Source: Rikenellaceae bacterium (GTDB lineage: Bacteria > Bacteroidota > Bacteroidia > Bacteroidales > Rikenellaceae). From it: a stretch of DNA of 48,319 nt. The position numbers and the translations under genes were made by a program. The notes beneath the pieces were generated by a model. It searched no databases. It saw only the letters and a list, made by a program, of their open reading frames with translations, and was not told where the DNA came from. Shown piece after piece: positions 23,541-33,434 of the stretch; the first letter of the stretch is position 1, and every line of letters begins with the position of its first letter. Location of the stretch: the NCBI GenBank assembly GCA_015059875.1, contig SUZQ01000012.1:1-48319 (forward strand), read 5' to 3'.

Positions 23541-24134
23541 TCATAGCTGTTTCAGTGCGTTGCGGATAACATCCTCAACACCGAGCGAGGCGTCGGCTTT
23601 GAATATCTTTTGCAACACCTTCTCCGATGCGGCTTTTGCGAATCCGAGCATCATAAGTGCGGCTAAAGCCTCGTCGTAAGCCTCTGGTTGTTGTGATGCT
23701 GCAAGGGCATTTGCTGCAGCATCGTGCGATGGTAAATCCAACATCTTGCCACTCAAATCAACGATGATTTTCTGTGCGGTTTTCAAACCTAAACCCTTGA
23801 CATTCTTCAACAAAGAGGCATTTCCCGTTGCGATAATGTTGCGCAACTCCGAAGGGGTGTAGGTCGATTGAATCATTCGTGCAGTATTTCCTCCGACACC
23901 CGAAACGCTGATAAGCAGACGGAACAGATCGCGTTCCTCCTTCGACGAGAAGCCGTACAACATCTCGGCATCTTCGCGCACAATGTGGTGCAAGAAGAGC
24001 TTGATCTCTCGCTCCTTCTCAATTTGCGAGTAGGTGTGAAGCGATATATTTACGAAATATCCCACGCCGCCAGCCTCCACTACCGCATAGGCAGGGGCAA
24101 CTTCGGCAAGAGTACCACTAACATATTCATACAT
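23541..24134 (-). CDS. ruvA: Holliday junction branch migration protein RuvA
   Basis: Binds Holliday junctions as a tetramer and loads RuvB. The protein has 197 residues, normal size. An OB-fold N-terminus (MYEYVSGTLAEV) is followed by two helix-hairpin-helix motifs, ISVSGVGGNTAR and VKGLGLKTAQK, and a C-terminal RuvB-binding domain (EALAALMMLGFAKAAS). It reads leftward from a divergent promoter region at 24161-24237. ruvB is not in the window. Confidence 0.97.
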   Translation of the reverse strand: MYEYVSGTLAEVAPAYAVVEAGGVGYFVNISLHTYSQIEKEREIKLFLHHIVREDAEMLYGFSSKEERDLFRLLISVSGVGGNTARMIQSTYTPSELRNIIATGNASLLKNVKGLGLKTAQKIIVDLSGKMLDLPSHDAAANALAASQQPEAYDEALAALMMLGFAKAASEKVLQKIFKADASLGVEDVIRNALKQL

Positions 24135-24160
24135 AACTTAAACTATCTTTATCTTGTGCG

Positions 24161-24168
24161 CAAAAATA
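24161..24168 (-). promoter_or_regulatory. ruvA -7 box
   Basis: TATTTTTG on the minus strand lies 27 bases before the ruvA ATG and fits TAnnTTTG. The -33 region (TTTC about 19 bp upstream) is weak. Confidence 0.5.
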
Positions 24169-24206
24169 GTAAAAAGTGGTTAATTATCGAAATTTATCTG
24201 CTGTTG

Positions 24207-24237
24207 TTGTCGTTTTTACTGAAAAATTGTACCTTTG
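24207..24237 (+). promoter_or_regulatory. Promoter of the Cys-rich membrane protein gene
   Basis: TTG (24207-24209) and TACCTTTG (24230-24237) are exactly 20 bp apart. The downstream ATG at 24257 follows within about 15 bases of the predicted start. This rules out the longer upstream frame. Confidence 0.8.
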
Positions 24238-24256
24238 TGGAGAAATTGAGAAGAGT

Positions 24257-24511
24257 ATGAATAGTGCATTGACAACAATAATTATCGCCGTAGCCGCGCT
24301 CGCTTTTTTTGCTTTGGCGATGTCGCTGACGCTTATCTTTAAGGGACATCACATCGATTCCGAGATATCGACAAACAAGGATATGCAGAGACTCGGTATA
24401 AAGTGTGCTGTGCAGGAGACGCGTGAGGATATGGCGGCTGAAAAATGCGATGATAACCCGTGCAGTGGAAATTGTGCGGGGTGCGATATTGAACATTCAA
24501 ACAATAAATAG
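24257..24511 (+). CDS. Small Cys-rich single-pass membrane protein
   Basis: The protein has 84 residues. A single transmembrane helix (TTIIIAVAALAFFALAMSLTL) is followed by a polar part and a C-terminal cysteine cluster, CDDNPCSGNCAGC. The clustering suggests metal or Fe-S binding. Similar small membrane proteins with terminal Cys clusters are common in Bacteroidales next to redox genes, but this one has no redox neighbour. It is probably translated with the secreted protein that follows after 7 bp. Function unknown. Confidence 0.75.
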   Translation: MNSALTTIIIAVAALAFFALAMSLTLIFKGHHIDSEISTNKDMQRLGIKCAVQETREDMAAEKCDDNPCSGNCAGCDIEHSNNK

Positions 24512-24518
24512 GAGTAAT

Positions 24519-25670
24519 ATGAAAAGAGTGCTTTTAATGGTTGCAAGTCTCCTGCTTGTAATAAATGCAGTTGCGGCTCAAACTCTGCCTAATTTGCCGA
24601 AAACCCTCCATTCGGGGGCGTGGAAGGCTGGTCATGTGCAGGGTATTGCAGTGGATTCCAAACAGGAGTTTGTCTATCTTTCGTTTACAACAATGCTCGT
24701 AAAGATGAATATGAAGGGCGAGGTTGTTGGTACGGTTACAGGACTTTTAGGACATTTAGGTTGCCTTGAGTTTAATGAGGAGGATGGTCGTCTTTATGGC
24801 TCTTTGGAGTACAAAAATGACGCGATAGGTCGCGGTATTATGAAACAGGAGGGGGTGTCGAAGCATCTCGAAACAGGCTTCTATGTTGCAATTTTCGATG
24901 TAGATAAAATTACTCGTAAGGGGATGAATGCCGAGCGTGACGGAGTGATGACAACAGTTCTCTTAAAGACTGTCGTTAAAGATTTTAACGCAACTGTCGT
25001 GGGAAAGGATGGCAAGAAGTTGCAACATCGTCACGGATGTAGCGGTTTTGATGGAATCTCCTTTGGGCCTGCTTTCGATGGCTCTGGCAGAAGATTGCTG
25101 ACCATTGCGTATGGTATCTATGGCGATACGAATCGCACGGATAATGACTATCAGATATTGTTGCAGTACGACACAAAGCAGTGGGCAAAGTATGAGGCTC
25201 CGATGTCGCAGGAGAAGATGCACCATCGCGGGCCTTCAAAGCCCGATGGAAAGTATTATGTCTATACTGGAAATACGACTTGGGGTGTGCAGAACTTGGA
25301 GTATGACAAAGGTTCCAACCAGTGGTTTTTGGCTTGCTACCCTGGCAAGAAGGATAGTTACTCGAACTACACTCTCTTTGCGGTGAATGGGGCGAGATTG
25401 CCTCTCGTGCGACCTCTGTATGGAGTTGGCTATGAGAAGGTAGGCCCAGTGCTGCACTTTGGTTTCGAGAAGGGGCAAGGAAGGAGTGACCGTAAAGATG
25501 GAGAGGTGCGTGGCTGGCATAATGAGCTTGGAGCTTGCGGAATGTGCTCATTGGGCAATGGCTACTTCTACTTGGCAAAGCCAGGTAAGAGTAAGCAGGG
25601 GCGTACCGCTACACTCTATCTTGCTCGCTATGTCGGAAAGCGTTACCACGCATTCGAGATAGTGGAGTAG
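24519..25670 (+). CDS. Secreted protein of unknown function, beta-propeller-like
   Basis: The protein has 383 residues. A signal peptide (MKRVLLMVASLLLVINAVAAQ) precedes a domain rich in short strands: HVQGIAVDSKQEFVYLSF, LVKMNMKGEVVGTV, GCSGFDGISFGP, LLQYDTKQW and GACGMCSLGNGYFYLAK. The periodic strand pattern is consistent with a beta-propeller (NHL/SMP-30-like), though no family signature is firm. Ribosome site TAGGAG overlaps the previous stop, so the two are co-transcribed. It ends at the strong terminator at 25690-25733. Substrate unknown. Confidence 0.7.
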   Translation: MKRVLLMVASLLLVINAVAAQTLPNLPKTLHSGAWKAGHVQGIAVDSKQEFVYLSFTTMLVKMNMKGEVVGTVTGLLGHLGCLEFNEEDGRLYGSLEYKNDAIGRGIMKQEGVSKHLETGFYVAIFDVDKITRKGMNAERDGVMTTVLLKTVVKDFNATVVGKDGKKLQHRHGCSGFDGISFGPAFDGSGRRLLTIAYGIYGDTNRTDNDYQILLQYDTKQWAKYEAPMSQEKMHHRGPSKPDGKYYVYTGNTTWGVQNLEYDKGSNQWFLACYPGKKDSYSNYTLFAVNGARLPLVRPLYGVGYEKVGPVLHFGFEKGQGRSDRKDGEVRGWHNELGACGMCSLGNGYFYLAKPGKSKQGRTATLYLARYVGKRYHAFEIVE

Positions 25671-25689
25671 TTGCGGCTGCTCGAAGTTT

Positions 25690-25733
25690 GATATCCTCCC
25701 TGCAGACTTGTGTCGGCGGGGAGGATATCTTTT
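25690..25733 (+). terminator. Terminator of the secreted-protein operon
   Basis: GATATCCTCCC (25690-25700) and GGGAGGATATC (25719-25729) form a perfect 11-bp stem, followed by TTTT. Confidence 0.88.
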
Positions 25734-25837
25734 GAAGAAGATTTGAGAAGTTGAGAATTGCTTTCGTCTAAAATGAAAAGTTTTAGGTGCGATGTTTAAT
25801 TCTTGATTTTTAATTCTTCATTCTCAATTGTTTTTAC

Positions 25838-25845
25838 TATCTTTG
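25838..25845 (+). promoter_or_regulatory. uppP -7 box
   Basis: TATCTTTG fits the Bacteroidetes -7 consensus and lies 25 bases before the uppP ATG. It excludes a longer uppP N-terminus that would start upstream of it. Confidence 0.6.
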
Positions 25846-25869
25846 CACGATTTTAGCGTTTTTCTGAAA

Positions 25870-26658
25870 ATGACGACATTACAAGCAATTATCCTCGGAT
25901 TAGTGCAGGGCTTGACGGAGTTTCTCCCTGTATCGAGCAGTGGACATCTGATGCTCGCGTCCGAAATCCTCAATACCGATTTGTCGGCTGCCGACGATTT
26001 GACATTTAGCCTTACGCTCCACGCTGCGACAGTTCTCAGTACTATCGTTGTGTTGTGGCGCGAGGTGTGGCGACTTCTCAAAGGGGTGTTCTCGCGACAC
26101 TTTAACGAAGAGCAGGCGTATGTGTTGAAGATTGTCATCTCGATGATTCCGATAGGCATTGTCGGTTTTTGCTTGATGGACTATATCGAAGCGGCATTCT
26201 CGTCAGTGTTGGTGGTGGGTATTATGTTGCTTGTAACTGCACTTCTGCTGACATTTGCTTACAAGGCAAAACCTCGACAGAAGGAGAATATCTCCTATCG
26301 CGACGCATTCATAATTGGCGTGGCGCAAGCGTTTGCGGCTCTGCCAGGACTATCTCGTTCGGGTACAACTATCGCAACGGGACTCCTTCTCGGCAATAAA
26401 AAGGAGAGCATTGCACAGTTCTCGTTTTTGATGGTGCTGCCTCCAATCCTCGGAAATGCTCTGCTCGATATCTTGAAGGGCGATTTCGGCGGTAGCGTGG
26501 AGATGCTGCCACTCATCGCGGGTTTTATCACCGCATTTATTACGGGCTGCTTGGCTTGTAAATTTATGCTTGAGATTGTCAAGCGAGGAAAACTTATCTG
26601 GTTTGCGGCATACTGCGCCCTTGCAGGTGCGGTGGCAATCGTAACCTACTTTATCTAA
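25870..26658 (+). CDS. uppP: Undecaprenyl-diphosphate phosphatase
   Basis: Inner-membrane enzyme that recycles undecaprenyl pyrophosphate for cell-wall and glycan synthesis and confers bacitracin tolerance. The protein has 262 residues and about eight helices. Family motifs are visible: [14 protein letters not shown] and [13 protein letters not shown], the two conserved loops that form the active site. Start chosen after the -7 box at 25838. It precedes truB by 18 bp. Confidence 0.97.
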   Translation: MTTLQAIILGLVQGLTEFLPVSSSGHLMLASEILNTDLSAADDLTFSLTLHAATVLSTIVVLWREVWRLLKGVFSRHFNEEQAYVLKIVISMIPIGIVGFCLMDYIEAAFSSVLVVGIMLLVTALLLTFAYKAKPRQKENISYRDAFIIGVAQAFAALPGLSRSGTTIATGLLLGNKKESIAQFSFLMVLPPILGNALLDILKGDFGGSVEMLPLIAGFITAFITGCLACKFMLEIVKRGKLIWFAAYCALAGAVAIVTYFI

Positions 26659-26676
26659 AACACGAAATAGAAATAT

Positions 26677-27390
26677 ATGTCTGATTTTAAGGATATAAAC
26701 CTCAAAGAGGAGGGCTACATCGCCGTTATCGACAAGCCTCTTGAATGGACTTCGTCGGATGTTGTGCGAAAGATTAAGTTCCGTCTGAACAAGATGGGCT
26801 ATCGCAAAATAAAGGTGGGACATGCTGGTACGCTTGACCCATTGGCTACGGGTATTCTACTCGTCTGCATCGGCAAGGCGACAAAACAGGTGGACGCTCT
26901 GCAAGCGGAGCGTAAGGAGTATGTGGCAGATTTGATGCTCGGAGCGACTACGCCAAGCTACGATATGGAGCATCCTGTGGATAAGACCTATCCTACGGAG
27001 CATATCACACGCGAAAAGGTTGAGGCTGCACTCCTCTCGCTTACGGGAGAGCGATTGCAGGCTCCTCCAATCTTCTCGGCAAAGAAGGTTGAAGGGTTGC
27101 GTGCCTATGAACTCGCTCGCGCTGGAGAGCAGGTTGAACTGCGCAAGGCGTTGATAAATATCTACTCGATTACGCTCGAAGAGTATGATATGCCTCGCGT
27201 GCGCATTCGCGTGGAGTGTAGTAAAGGTACATACATCCGTTCGTTAGCTCAAGAGATTGGCGAGGCGTTGGATAGTGGAGCATATCTCACTTCGTTGCGT
27301 CGTACGCGAAATGGTCGCTTCTCGGAGCAGGACGCCATCTCTTTGGATGATTTTCTAAAAAAGTTACCTATAGACGAAACAAAAGAGTAA
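26677..27390 (+). CDS. truB: tRNA pseudouridine(55) synthase
   Basis: Makes pseudouridine 55 in the T-loop of tRNA. The protein has 237 residues, short because the C-terminal PUA domain is absent. The catalytic Asp54 is in HAGTLDPLATG. The following KxxKxY-type and QxPPxxSA motifs are present (ERLQAPPIFSAKK). It is in a rightward run with uppP and queA, two envelope/tRNA genes commonly found together in Bacteroidetes. Confidence 0.96.
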   Translation: MSDFKDINLKEEGYIAVIDKPLEWTSSDVVRKIKFRLNKMGYRKIKVGHAGTLDPLATGILLVCIGKATKQVDALQAERKEYVADLMLGATTPSYDMEHPVDKTYPTEHITREKVEAALLSLTGERLQAPPIFSAKKVEGLRAYELARAGEQVELRKALINIYSITLEEYDMPRVRIRVECSKGTYIRSLAQEIGEALDSGAYLTSLRRTRNGRFSEQDAISLDDFLKKLPIDETKE

Positions 27391-27472
27391 TTTTTTCGTA
27401 GTGTTAATGATTGTTGCGTATTTTTTTTGCGTAACTGTCGTGAAAAACGGGACAAAACATTTATAAATAGAT

Positions 27473-28522
27473 ATGAAATTATCACATTATGATTTCGATT
27501 TTAATCCGGATTTGATTGCCAAATATCCGGAGATAAATCGTGATGATGCTCGATTGTTGGTCGTGCATCGTGATACCGGAGAGGTTGAGCACAAACTCTT
27601 CAAGGATATCATTGATTACTTCGAGGAGGGTGACACCTTCGTACTCAACAACACAAAGGTATTTCCTGCTCGTCTTTATGGCAATAAGGAGAAGACAGGT
27701 GCCGAAATTGAGGTTTTCTTGTTGCGCGAGTTGAATCGCGAATTGAAGTTGTGGGATGTTTTGGTCGATCCAGCCCGCAAGATTCGTATCGGCAATAAAC
27801 TCTACTTCGGAGAGGATGATATCCTCGGAGCAGAGGTTATCGACAATACCACTTCGCGCGGTCGTACTCTGCGTTTCCTCTACGATGGCCCGTACGAGGA
27901 GTTTAAGGAGACTCTATTCCGCCTTGGTGAGACTCCACTTCCGTCGTGGGTGCGCTCGAAGGTCGAGCCTGAGGATGCCGAGAACTACCAGACAATCTTC
28001 GCGGAGGTAGAGGGTGCTGTGGTTGCTCCAACTGCGGGTATGCACTTCTCGAAGCACTTGCTCAAAAGAATGGAGATTTTTGGAATCGAGAGAGCTTTTG
28101 TTACTCTTCACGCAGGATTGGGAAATTTCCGCACTGTAGATGTTGAGGATTTGTCGAAGCACAAGGTCGATTCGGAGCAGTTCTTCGTAACTCCGGAGAG
28201 TGCCGAGATTATCAATAAGGCGAAGCGCGAAAAGCATAAGGTTGTGGCAATCGGAACAACCGTAATGCGTACCCTTGAGACTGTGGTATCGACTCACGGA
28301 ATGGTAACTCCACAGTCGGGTTGGACCAACAAGTTTATCTTTGCTCCATACGACTTTACGGTAGCTGATGCGATGGTTTCGAATCTTCACACTCCTGGCT
28401 CTACCCAACTTATGATGGTGGCAGCATTCGGTGGATACAACACTGTGATGAATGCCTATAAGATTGCCGTAGAGGAGGGTTATCGTTTCGGAACATACGG
28501 CGATGCCATGTTAATTCTCTAA
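27473..28522 (+). CDS. queA: S-adenosylmethionine:tRNA ribosyltransferase-isomerase
   Basis: Transfers ribosyl from SAM to preQ1-tRNA in queuosine biosynthesis. The protein has 349 residues. QueA features include the opening [44 protein letters not shown]-type [14 protein letters not shown], and [12 protein letters not shown]. The start at 27473 gives the family N-terminus. An 82-bp gap after truB may hold its own weak promoter, but no clear -33/-7 pair was found. Confidence 0.97.
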   Translation: MKLSHYDFDFNPDLIAKYPEINRDDARLLVVHRDTGEVEHKLFKDIIDYFEEGDTFVLNNTKVFPARLYGNKEKTGAEIEVFLLRELNRELKLWDVLVDPARKIRIGNKLYFGEDDILGAEVIDNTTSRGRTLRFLYDGPYEEFKETLFRLGETPLPSWVRSKVEPEDAENYQTIFAEVEGAVVAPTAGMHFSKHLLKRMEIFGIERAFVTLHAGLGNFRTVDVEDLSKHKVDSEQFFVTPESAEIINKAKREKHKVVAIGTTVMRTLETVVSTHGMVTPQSGWTNKFIFAPYDFTVADAMVSNLHTPGSTQLMMVAAFGGYNTVMNAYKIAVEEGYRFGTYGDAMLIL

Positions 28523-28557
28523 AAATGATTTGTATAACAATATAAAATACGAAAGCG

Positions 28558-29367
28558 ATGGCTAACAACAAAATATTGTACATCTGTCAGCAGATAATGC
28601 CTTATCTTCCAGAGAATGAGGAGTCGCGTTTATGCAGACAACTTTCGCAAGCTATGCAGGAGCACGGCAATGAGATTCGCACATTTATGCCTCGCTATGG
28701 CTGTGTGAATGAACGCCGCAATCAGTTGCACGAGGTTATACGATTGTCGGGTATGAATCTTATTATCAACGATGACGACCATCAGTTGATTATTAAGGTT
28801 TCGTCGATACCTTCGGCTCGTATTCAGATATACTTTATCGACAACGACGACTTCTTCTCGCGCAAGGCGGTATTGACCGATGAGTCGGGCAGGGAGTTCG
28901 AGGATAATGACGCGCGTATGCTCTTCTTTGCGCGTGGCGTGTTGGAGACGGTAAAGAAGTTGCAATGGAGACCAAGCGTTGTGCATTGTCACGGCTGGTT
29001 CTCGGCTATTGCTCCGCTATATCTGCGCAATATGTTCAAGGACGATCCCGTTTTGTGTGATGCAAAAATTGTGGTGTCGCTCTACGAGGATAGATTCTCG
29101 ACTCCGCTTTGTGGCGAACTCGCTGAGAAGCTCGCAAATGAGGGCGTTGAGAGCGATAATTTATCCGATTTGAATACTCCGTCATACGAAAATCTGATGC
29201 GTTTCGTTATAGAGAATGTCGATGGTGTGGTAGCTGGCTCGGAGAAGGCAGATAAGACTCTGCTTGAGTTTGCTCGCGAGAAGGGTAAGAAGGTGCTCGA
29301 CTATCAATCACCTGAAGATGCCAATTTTTACGATAATTACGATCGCTTCTATGAGGAACTATTCTAA
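28558..29367 (+). CDS. GT5-like (glycogen/starch synthase) N-terminal-domain protein
   Basis: The protein has 269 residues, about half a glycogen synthase. The opening KILYICQQIMPYLP, HGNEIRTFMPRYG and VVHCHGWFSAIAPLYL match the first Rossmann domain of GT5. The ADP-glucose-binding KxGGL motif is replaced by ENEES, and the C-terminal nucleotide-binding domain is absent. It is unlikely to be a catalytic transferase by itself. The gene overlaps the DUF4270 gene by 17 bp, so the two are translationally linked. Confidence 0.8.
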   Translation: MANNKILYICQQIMPYLPENEESRLCRQLSQAMQEHGNEIRTFMPRYGCVNERRNQLHEVIRLSGMNLIINDDDHQLIIKVSSIPSARIQIYFIDNDDFFSRKAVLTDESGREFEDNDARMLFFARGVLETVKKLQWRPSVVHCHGWFSAIAPLYLRNMFKDDPVLCDAKIVVSLYEDRFSTPLCGELAEKLANEGVESDNLSDLNTPSYENLMRFVIENVDGVVAGSEKADKTLLEFAREKGKKVLDYQSPEDANFYDNYDRFYEELF

Positions 29368-31054
29368 CAGATTTTGTAGAACCATATCGCTGTTGTCTGT
29401 CGTGGCTGCAACCATCATCTTTGGGGGCTGCTCAATGACTGCAGACTCCACCCTTGGCTCGAATATGATGCCTGAGGATCAGATTATGGTTATGCGTCAT
29501 CTGAAATTCCAGGGCAATAATATTATCCGCCTCAATACTGAAACGGGCAAAAATGAGGTCATTGACGCTTCGCTCGAAGGCAAAAACTTCCTCGAAACGC
29601 GCCTCTATCGTACCGATTCGCTACTTTCGTCGAATACGGGTAACGGATATATGGGTGTGCGTCGCAGTAGCGTTCTTGGTCAGCGCACTGCGGGATTTGC
29701 ATCTACCATTATCTATATGAACGCGATAGATGAGGAGAGTGGTTTTGGCTACAAACCAATCTTCGACACGATGAAACTGATCCTCTCGATTAAGGATTAT
29801 GGCGGAGATACCCTTGTGCCTATTCGATATCAGGTCTTTGAGCTGACGAAGCCGTTGGCGGAGAATGTACTGAAGTACGATGAAAAGCGCGATAAAGACT
29901 CTATTGCCTACATAAACTGTGATTTGAGTGGCGTATACGACGAGTCGAAGCCCATCTTCGAGTTCACCTTCCCGAAAGAGGAGTTGAACGAGGGACCATC
30001 GACGATGGTTGTTTCGATGGAGAATACACCATATTCGTGGGATTATGCTCGACGACTGATGCTTATTCCTGACAATTATGCCGAGGCTGGATCGGATTGG
30101 GATGGTTACGGTCGTACGGATGTAGAGGCTTATACCGATGAGAAGAAGTGGTCGGAGAAGTTCTACGGTCTATACATTAAACCCGACCCGAAGAGTGTTC
30201 CTACAAATCTTGAGGGTGCTATGTACTCGCTCGATTTGACCGCTTCGGGCATTATGTTGCAGGGTAGAAGTCGCAATCCGAAAGATCCTACAATGATTAA
30301 GGATACGGTGGGAATGTACTACTATTTCTGCGATGACGAGTCGAAGTATAACGCATCGGTCGTGAAGGTTGAACACGACTACTCGCAGGGTATGTATGGC
30401 TCCCCATCAGAGCTTAATGCTGTGGTTATGGATGCATCGAAGTCGCGCGAGGAGCGCACTACGGTATCGACCTGCTATGTTGAGGGACTTGGTGGCCCAT
30501 CCACCGAGATATACCTCACGGATGACCTCTTGAGTGAGTTGGTTGCGCTCGAAACAACCGAGAGTGGCGAGTACTCGCGTCTTGGAATCAATCAGTGCTT
30601 GTTTACCATATATGTTGCAGGTGCAGATTACGACTGGAATGTAACGCAGAGTAGGGCAGAGGAGCTTACACCGTTGCTTGATAAATCCTTGACTCGCTTG
30701 GGCTCGTATTTGAATTACAACACATTGTCGCCAGTTATTGACTACGACTATGTCTACGAGAACAACTACAATACGGAGGTTATCTATAACGGATACCTTG
30801 ACCGCAGTAGAGGTTGCTATACACTGAACCTTACTGCTCATATTCAGAAGTTGTTTAACAGTATCCGCCAAGAGGATGGGACATACGATGTAACGAAGGC
30901 GGAGGATGCGTTGCGTACAATCTATATCGGCACGGAGGCTACAGCACCGTATGTCTTTACCGAGAGTGTGTTGCAGGGTATGCCAACCGACGAGCGTGGA
31001 GCGAGCGTTGCAGCACCTATACAGATTGATTTAACTTATACACTTGTGAAATAG
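29351..31054 (+). CDS. DUF4270-type outer-membrane lipoprotein
   Basis: The protein has 567 residues. The lipobox IFGGC is preceded by an N-terminal hydrophobic stretch, so it is lipidated near Cys27. The extracellular part is beta-rich and begins with TADSTLGSNMMPEDQIM, as in other DUF4270 members that follow the GT5-like gene. The ATG at 29351 is inside the previous gene's end; an earlier frame extension would put charged residues before the signal. Role unknown. The overlap with the GT5-like gene suggests a joint function at the surface. Confidence 0.85.
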   Translation: MRNYSNRFCRTISLLSVVAATIIFGGCSMTADSTLGSNMMPEDQIMVMRHLKFQGNNIIRLNTETGKNEVIDASLEGKNFLETRLYRTDSLLSSNTGNGYMGVRRSSVLGQRTAGFASTIIYMNAIDEESGFGYKPIFDTMKLILSIKDYGGDTLVPIRYQVFELTKPLAENVLKYDEKRDKDSIAYINCDLSGVYDESKPIFEFTFPKEELNEGPSTMVVSMENTPYSWDYARRLMLIPDNYAEAGSDWDGYGRTDVEAYTDEKKWSEKFYGLYIKPDPKSVPTNLEGAMYSLDLTASGIMLQGRSRNPKDPTMIKDTVGMYYYFCDDESKYNASVVKVEHDYSQGMYGSPSELNAVVMDASKSREERTTVSTCYVEGLGGPSTEIYLTDDLLSELVALETTESGEYSRLGINQCLFTIYVAGADYDWNVTQSRAEELTPLLDKSLTRLGSYLNYNTLSPVIDYDYVYENNYNTEVIYNGYLDRSRGCYTLNLTAHIQKLFNSIRQEDGTYDVTKAEDALRTIYIGTEATAPYVFTESVLQGMPTDERGASVAAPIQIDLTYTLVK

Positions 31055-31127
31055 TTTACACGCACGGATGCGCTGTGAGTATGCGTTGTGTCCTGTGCCG
31101 TGTTGAAAGAATATATAAAACAGAGAG

Positions 31128-33428
31128 ATGCAGAAGAATTTAGTAATTGTTGAGTCCCCCGCGAAGGCGAAGACCATCGAGAAGTTTTTGGGCAAGGATT
31201 TTGTCGTAAAATCGAGTTTCGGTCATATCCGCGACCTTCCGAAGAAGGAACTTAGCATCGATATTAACAACGGTTTTGTTCCGACATACGAGATACCTAC
31301 CGAGAAGGTAAAACTTGTAACCGAGTTGTCGAAGGCGGCAGCAGCAGCTGAGGCTGTATGGCTTGCAAGTGATGAGGACCGCGAGGGAGAGGCTATTGCT
31401 TGGCACTTGACTGAGGTCTTGGGTTTGTCGGTAGAGAATACAAAACGAATAGTTTTCCACGAGATTACCAAGAATGCGATTTTGAACGCTATCGAGAATC
31501 CGCGCACGGTGGATATGAACCTCGTAAATGCACAGCAGGCTCGTCGTGTGTTGGATAGAATCGTAGGCTTCGAGCTATCGCCAATTTTGTGGAAGAAGGT
31601 GCGCCCTGCTCTGTCGGCAGGTCGTGTGCAGAGCGTTGCGGTGCGATTGATCGTGGAGCGCGAGCGCGAGATTATCAACTTCAAGAGCTCCTCATCGTAT
31701 CGAGTTGTAGCGCAGTTCTATCCTATCGGAGATGAGTCAAAGACTCTCTTCAAGGCGGAGTACTCGCAGCGTTTTGCTACAAAGGAGGAGGCGATGGCGA
31801 TGTTGGAGCGTTGCAAGACGGCAACCTTTACCGTTGAGGATAGCGAGATGAAACCATCGAAGCGTTATCCTGCACCACCGTTTACCACCTCTACCTTGCA
31901 GCAGGAGGCTGGTCGAAAGTTCTCGATGTCGGTGTCGCAGACCATGTCCGTAGCGCAGAAGCTCTACGAGCGAGGTCTTATTACCTATATGCGTACCGAC
32001 TCGGTAAATCTCTCTGATTTGGCATTAAACTCTTGCAAGCAAGAGATTTGTAATATGTTTGGAGAGAAGTACTCGTTGCGCAGAAACTATACAACAAGTA
32101 GCAAGGGTGCGCAGGAGGCTCACGAGGCTATTCGTCCAACCTATATCAATAACCACACAATCGAGGGTACGGCAGCAGAAAAGCGACTCTACGAGCTGAT
32201 TTGGAAGCGTACGGTAGCATCACAGATGGTGCCTGCCGATATTAGTCGTACAACAATCACGATTAATATGTCGGGTAGTGATGAAAAGTTTGTCGCTACG
32301 GGCGAGGTCGTTACATTTGATGGATTCTTGCACCTCTACTCCGAGTCGCACGACGATGAGCCTGCCGAGCAGAACGAGGCGGCAATTCTCCCTGCAGTGG
32401 CAAATGGAACGCAGCTTTTGGCACACACCATTACCGCTACAGAGCGTCACGCAGTGCCACCTATGCGATTCAGCGAGCCGTTGCTCGTTAAGCGATTGGA
32501 GGAGTTGGGTATTGGTCGTCCTTCGACCTATGCGCCAACTATCTCTACCATTATCACTCGCGGATATGTAGAGAAGAGCAACAAGCCAGCGCAGAAACGC
32601 CCATATACGCAACTTACGCTCAAGGGCGCGAATATTACCGAGAAGGTTGCCTCCGAGAACTACGGAGCAGAGAAAAATCGTCTTGCTCCAACCGATATAG
32701 GAATGGTCGTAAACGACTATTTGGAGGAGAACTTCGGTATCGTGATGGACTACAACTTTACTGCAAAGGTGGAGAAGGAGTTTGACCGCATTGCTGACGG
32801 AGAGCAGGGTTGGAATACGATGATTGGCGAGTTCTATGGCTCGTTCCACAATCTTGTAGATAAGGCTATAACCACGCAGGCGGGTAAAAACTCGCAGGCG
32901 CGAATCATTGGTATCGATCCGCAGACAGGTCACGCTGTCAAGGCGCGTATTGGTCGTTTTGGCCCTATGGTGGAGATTGAGGCTCCAGAGGGAGAGAAAC
33001 CTCGTTTTGCATCACTTAAAAAGGGACAACTCATTGAGGCCATAACCCTTGAGGAGGCTTTGGCATTGTTCGCTCTGCCGCGTACACTCGGTATGTATGG
33101 CGAGAATGAGGTTGTTGTCGGAATTGGTAAGTTCGGGGCTTATGTCCGCTACGGAAAGAGCTTCGCTTCGCTGACCAAAAACGACGATCCGTACACTGTT
33201 ACTTATGAGCGAGCAGTGGAGCTTATCGAGTCGCAGAAGCAGAGTGCTACGGCAGCGGCGACTCCGCTTAAGACCTTTGCGGAGGATGCTGATATGCTTG
33301 TGAAGAATGGACGCTATGGAGCTTACATCGCCTATAAGGGTAAGAATTACCGCATCCCGCGTGGCAAGAAGGCTGAGGCGTTGTCTTTCCAAGATTGCCT
33401 TGATATTGTAAATTCGACTAAAAAATAG
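31128..33428 (+). CDS. topA: DNA topoisomerase I (type IA)
   Basis: Relaxes negative supercoils via a Tyr-linked nick. The protein has 766 residues. The toprim acidic cluster is in ASDEDREGEAIAWHL, and the catalytic Tyr (~residue 287) in LITYMRTDSVN. The C-terminal part has acidic, Cys-free repeat units (e.g. ARIGRFGPMVEIE, GKFGAYVRYGKSF, NGRYGAYIAYKG) rather than four-Cys zinc fingers, the usual form in this phylum. A 73-bp gap after the DUF4270 gene separates it. Confidence 0.98.
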   Translation: MQKNLVIVESPAKAKTIEKFLGKDFVVKSSFGHIRDLPKKELSIDINNGFVPTYEIPTEKVKLVTELSKAAAAAEAVWLASDEDREGEAIAWHLTEVLGLSVENTKRIVFHEITKNAILNAIENPRTVDMNLVNAQQARRVLDRIVGFELSPILWKKVRPALSAGRVQSVAVRLIVEREREIINFKSSSSYRVVAQFYPIGDESKTLFKAEYSQRFATKEEAMAMLERCKTATFTVEDSEMKPSKRYPAPPFTTSTLQQEAGRKFSMSVSQTMSVAQKLYERGLITYMRTDSVNLSDLALNSCKQEICNMFGEKYSLRRNYTTSSKGAQEAHEAIRPTYINNHTIEGTAAEKRLYELIWKRTVASQMVPADISRTTITINMSGSDEKFVATGEVVTFDGFLHLYSESHDDEPAEQNEAAILPAVANGTQLLAHTITATERHAVPPMRFSEPLLVKRLEELGIGRPSTYAPTISTIITRGYVEKSNKPAQKRPYTQLTLKGANITEKVASENYGAEKNRLAPTDIGMVVNDYLEENFGIVMDYNFTAKVEKEFDRIADGEQGWNTMIGEFYGSFHNLVDKAITTQAGKNSQARIIGIDPQTGHAVKARIGRFGPMVEIEAPEGEKPRFASLKKGQLIEAITLEEALALFALPRTLGMYGENEVVVGIGKFGAYVRYGKSFASLTKNDDPYTVTYERAVELIESQKQSATAAATPLKTFAEDADMLVKNGRYGAYIAYKGKNYRIPRGKKAEALSFQDCLDIVNSTKK

Positions 33429-33434
33429 AGAAAA

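Noticed and set aside
24176..24256. Longer N-terminus of the Cys-rich membrane protein
   Set aside because: It would start upstream of the predicted promoter at 24207-24237.
25828..25869. Longer N-terminus of uppP
   Set aside because: It would include the -7 box at 25838-25845, and the family N-terminus starts at 25870.
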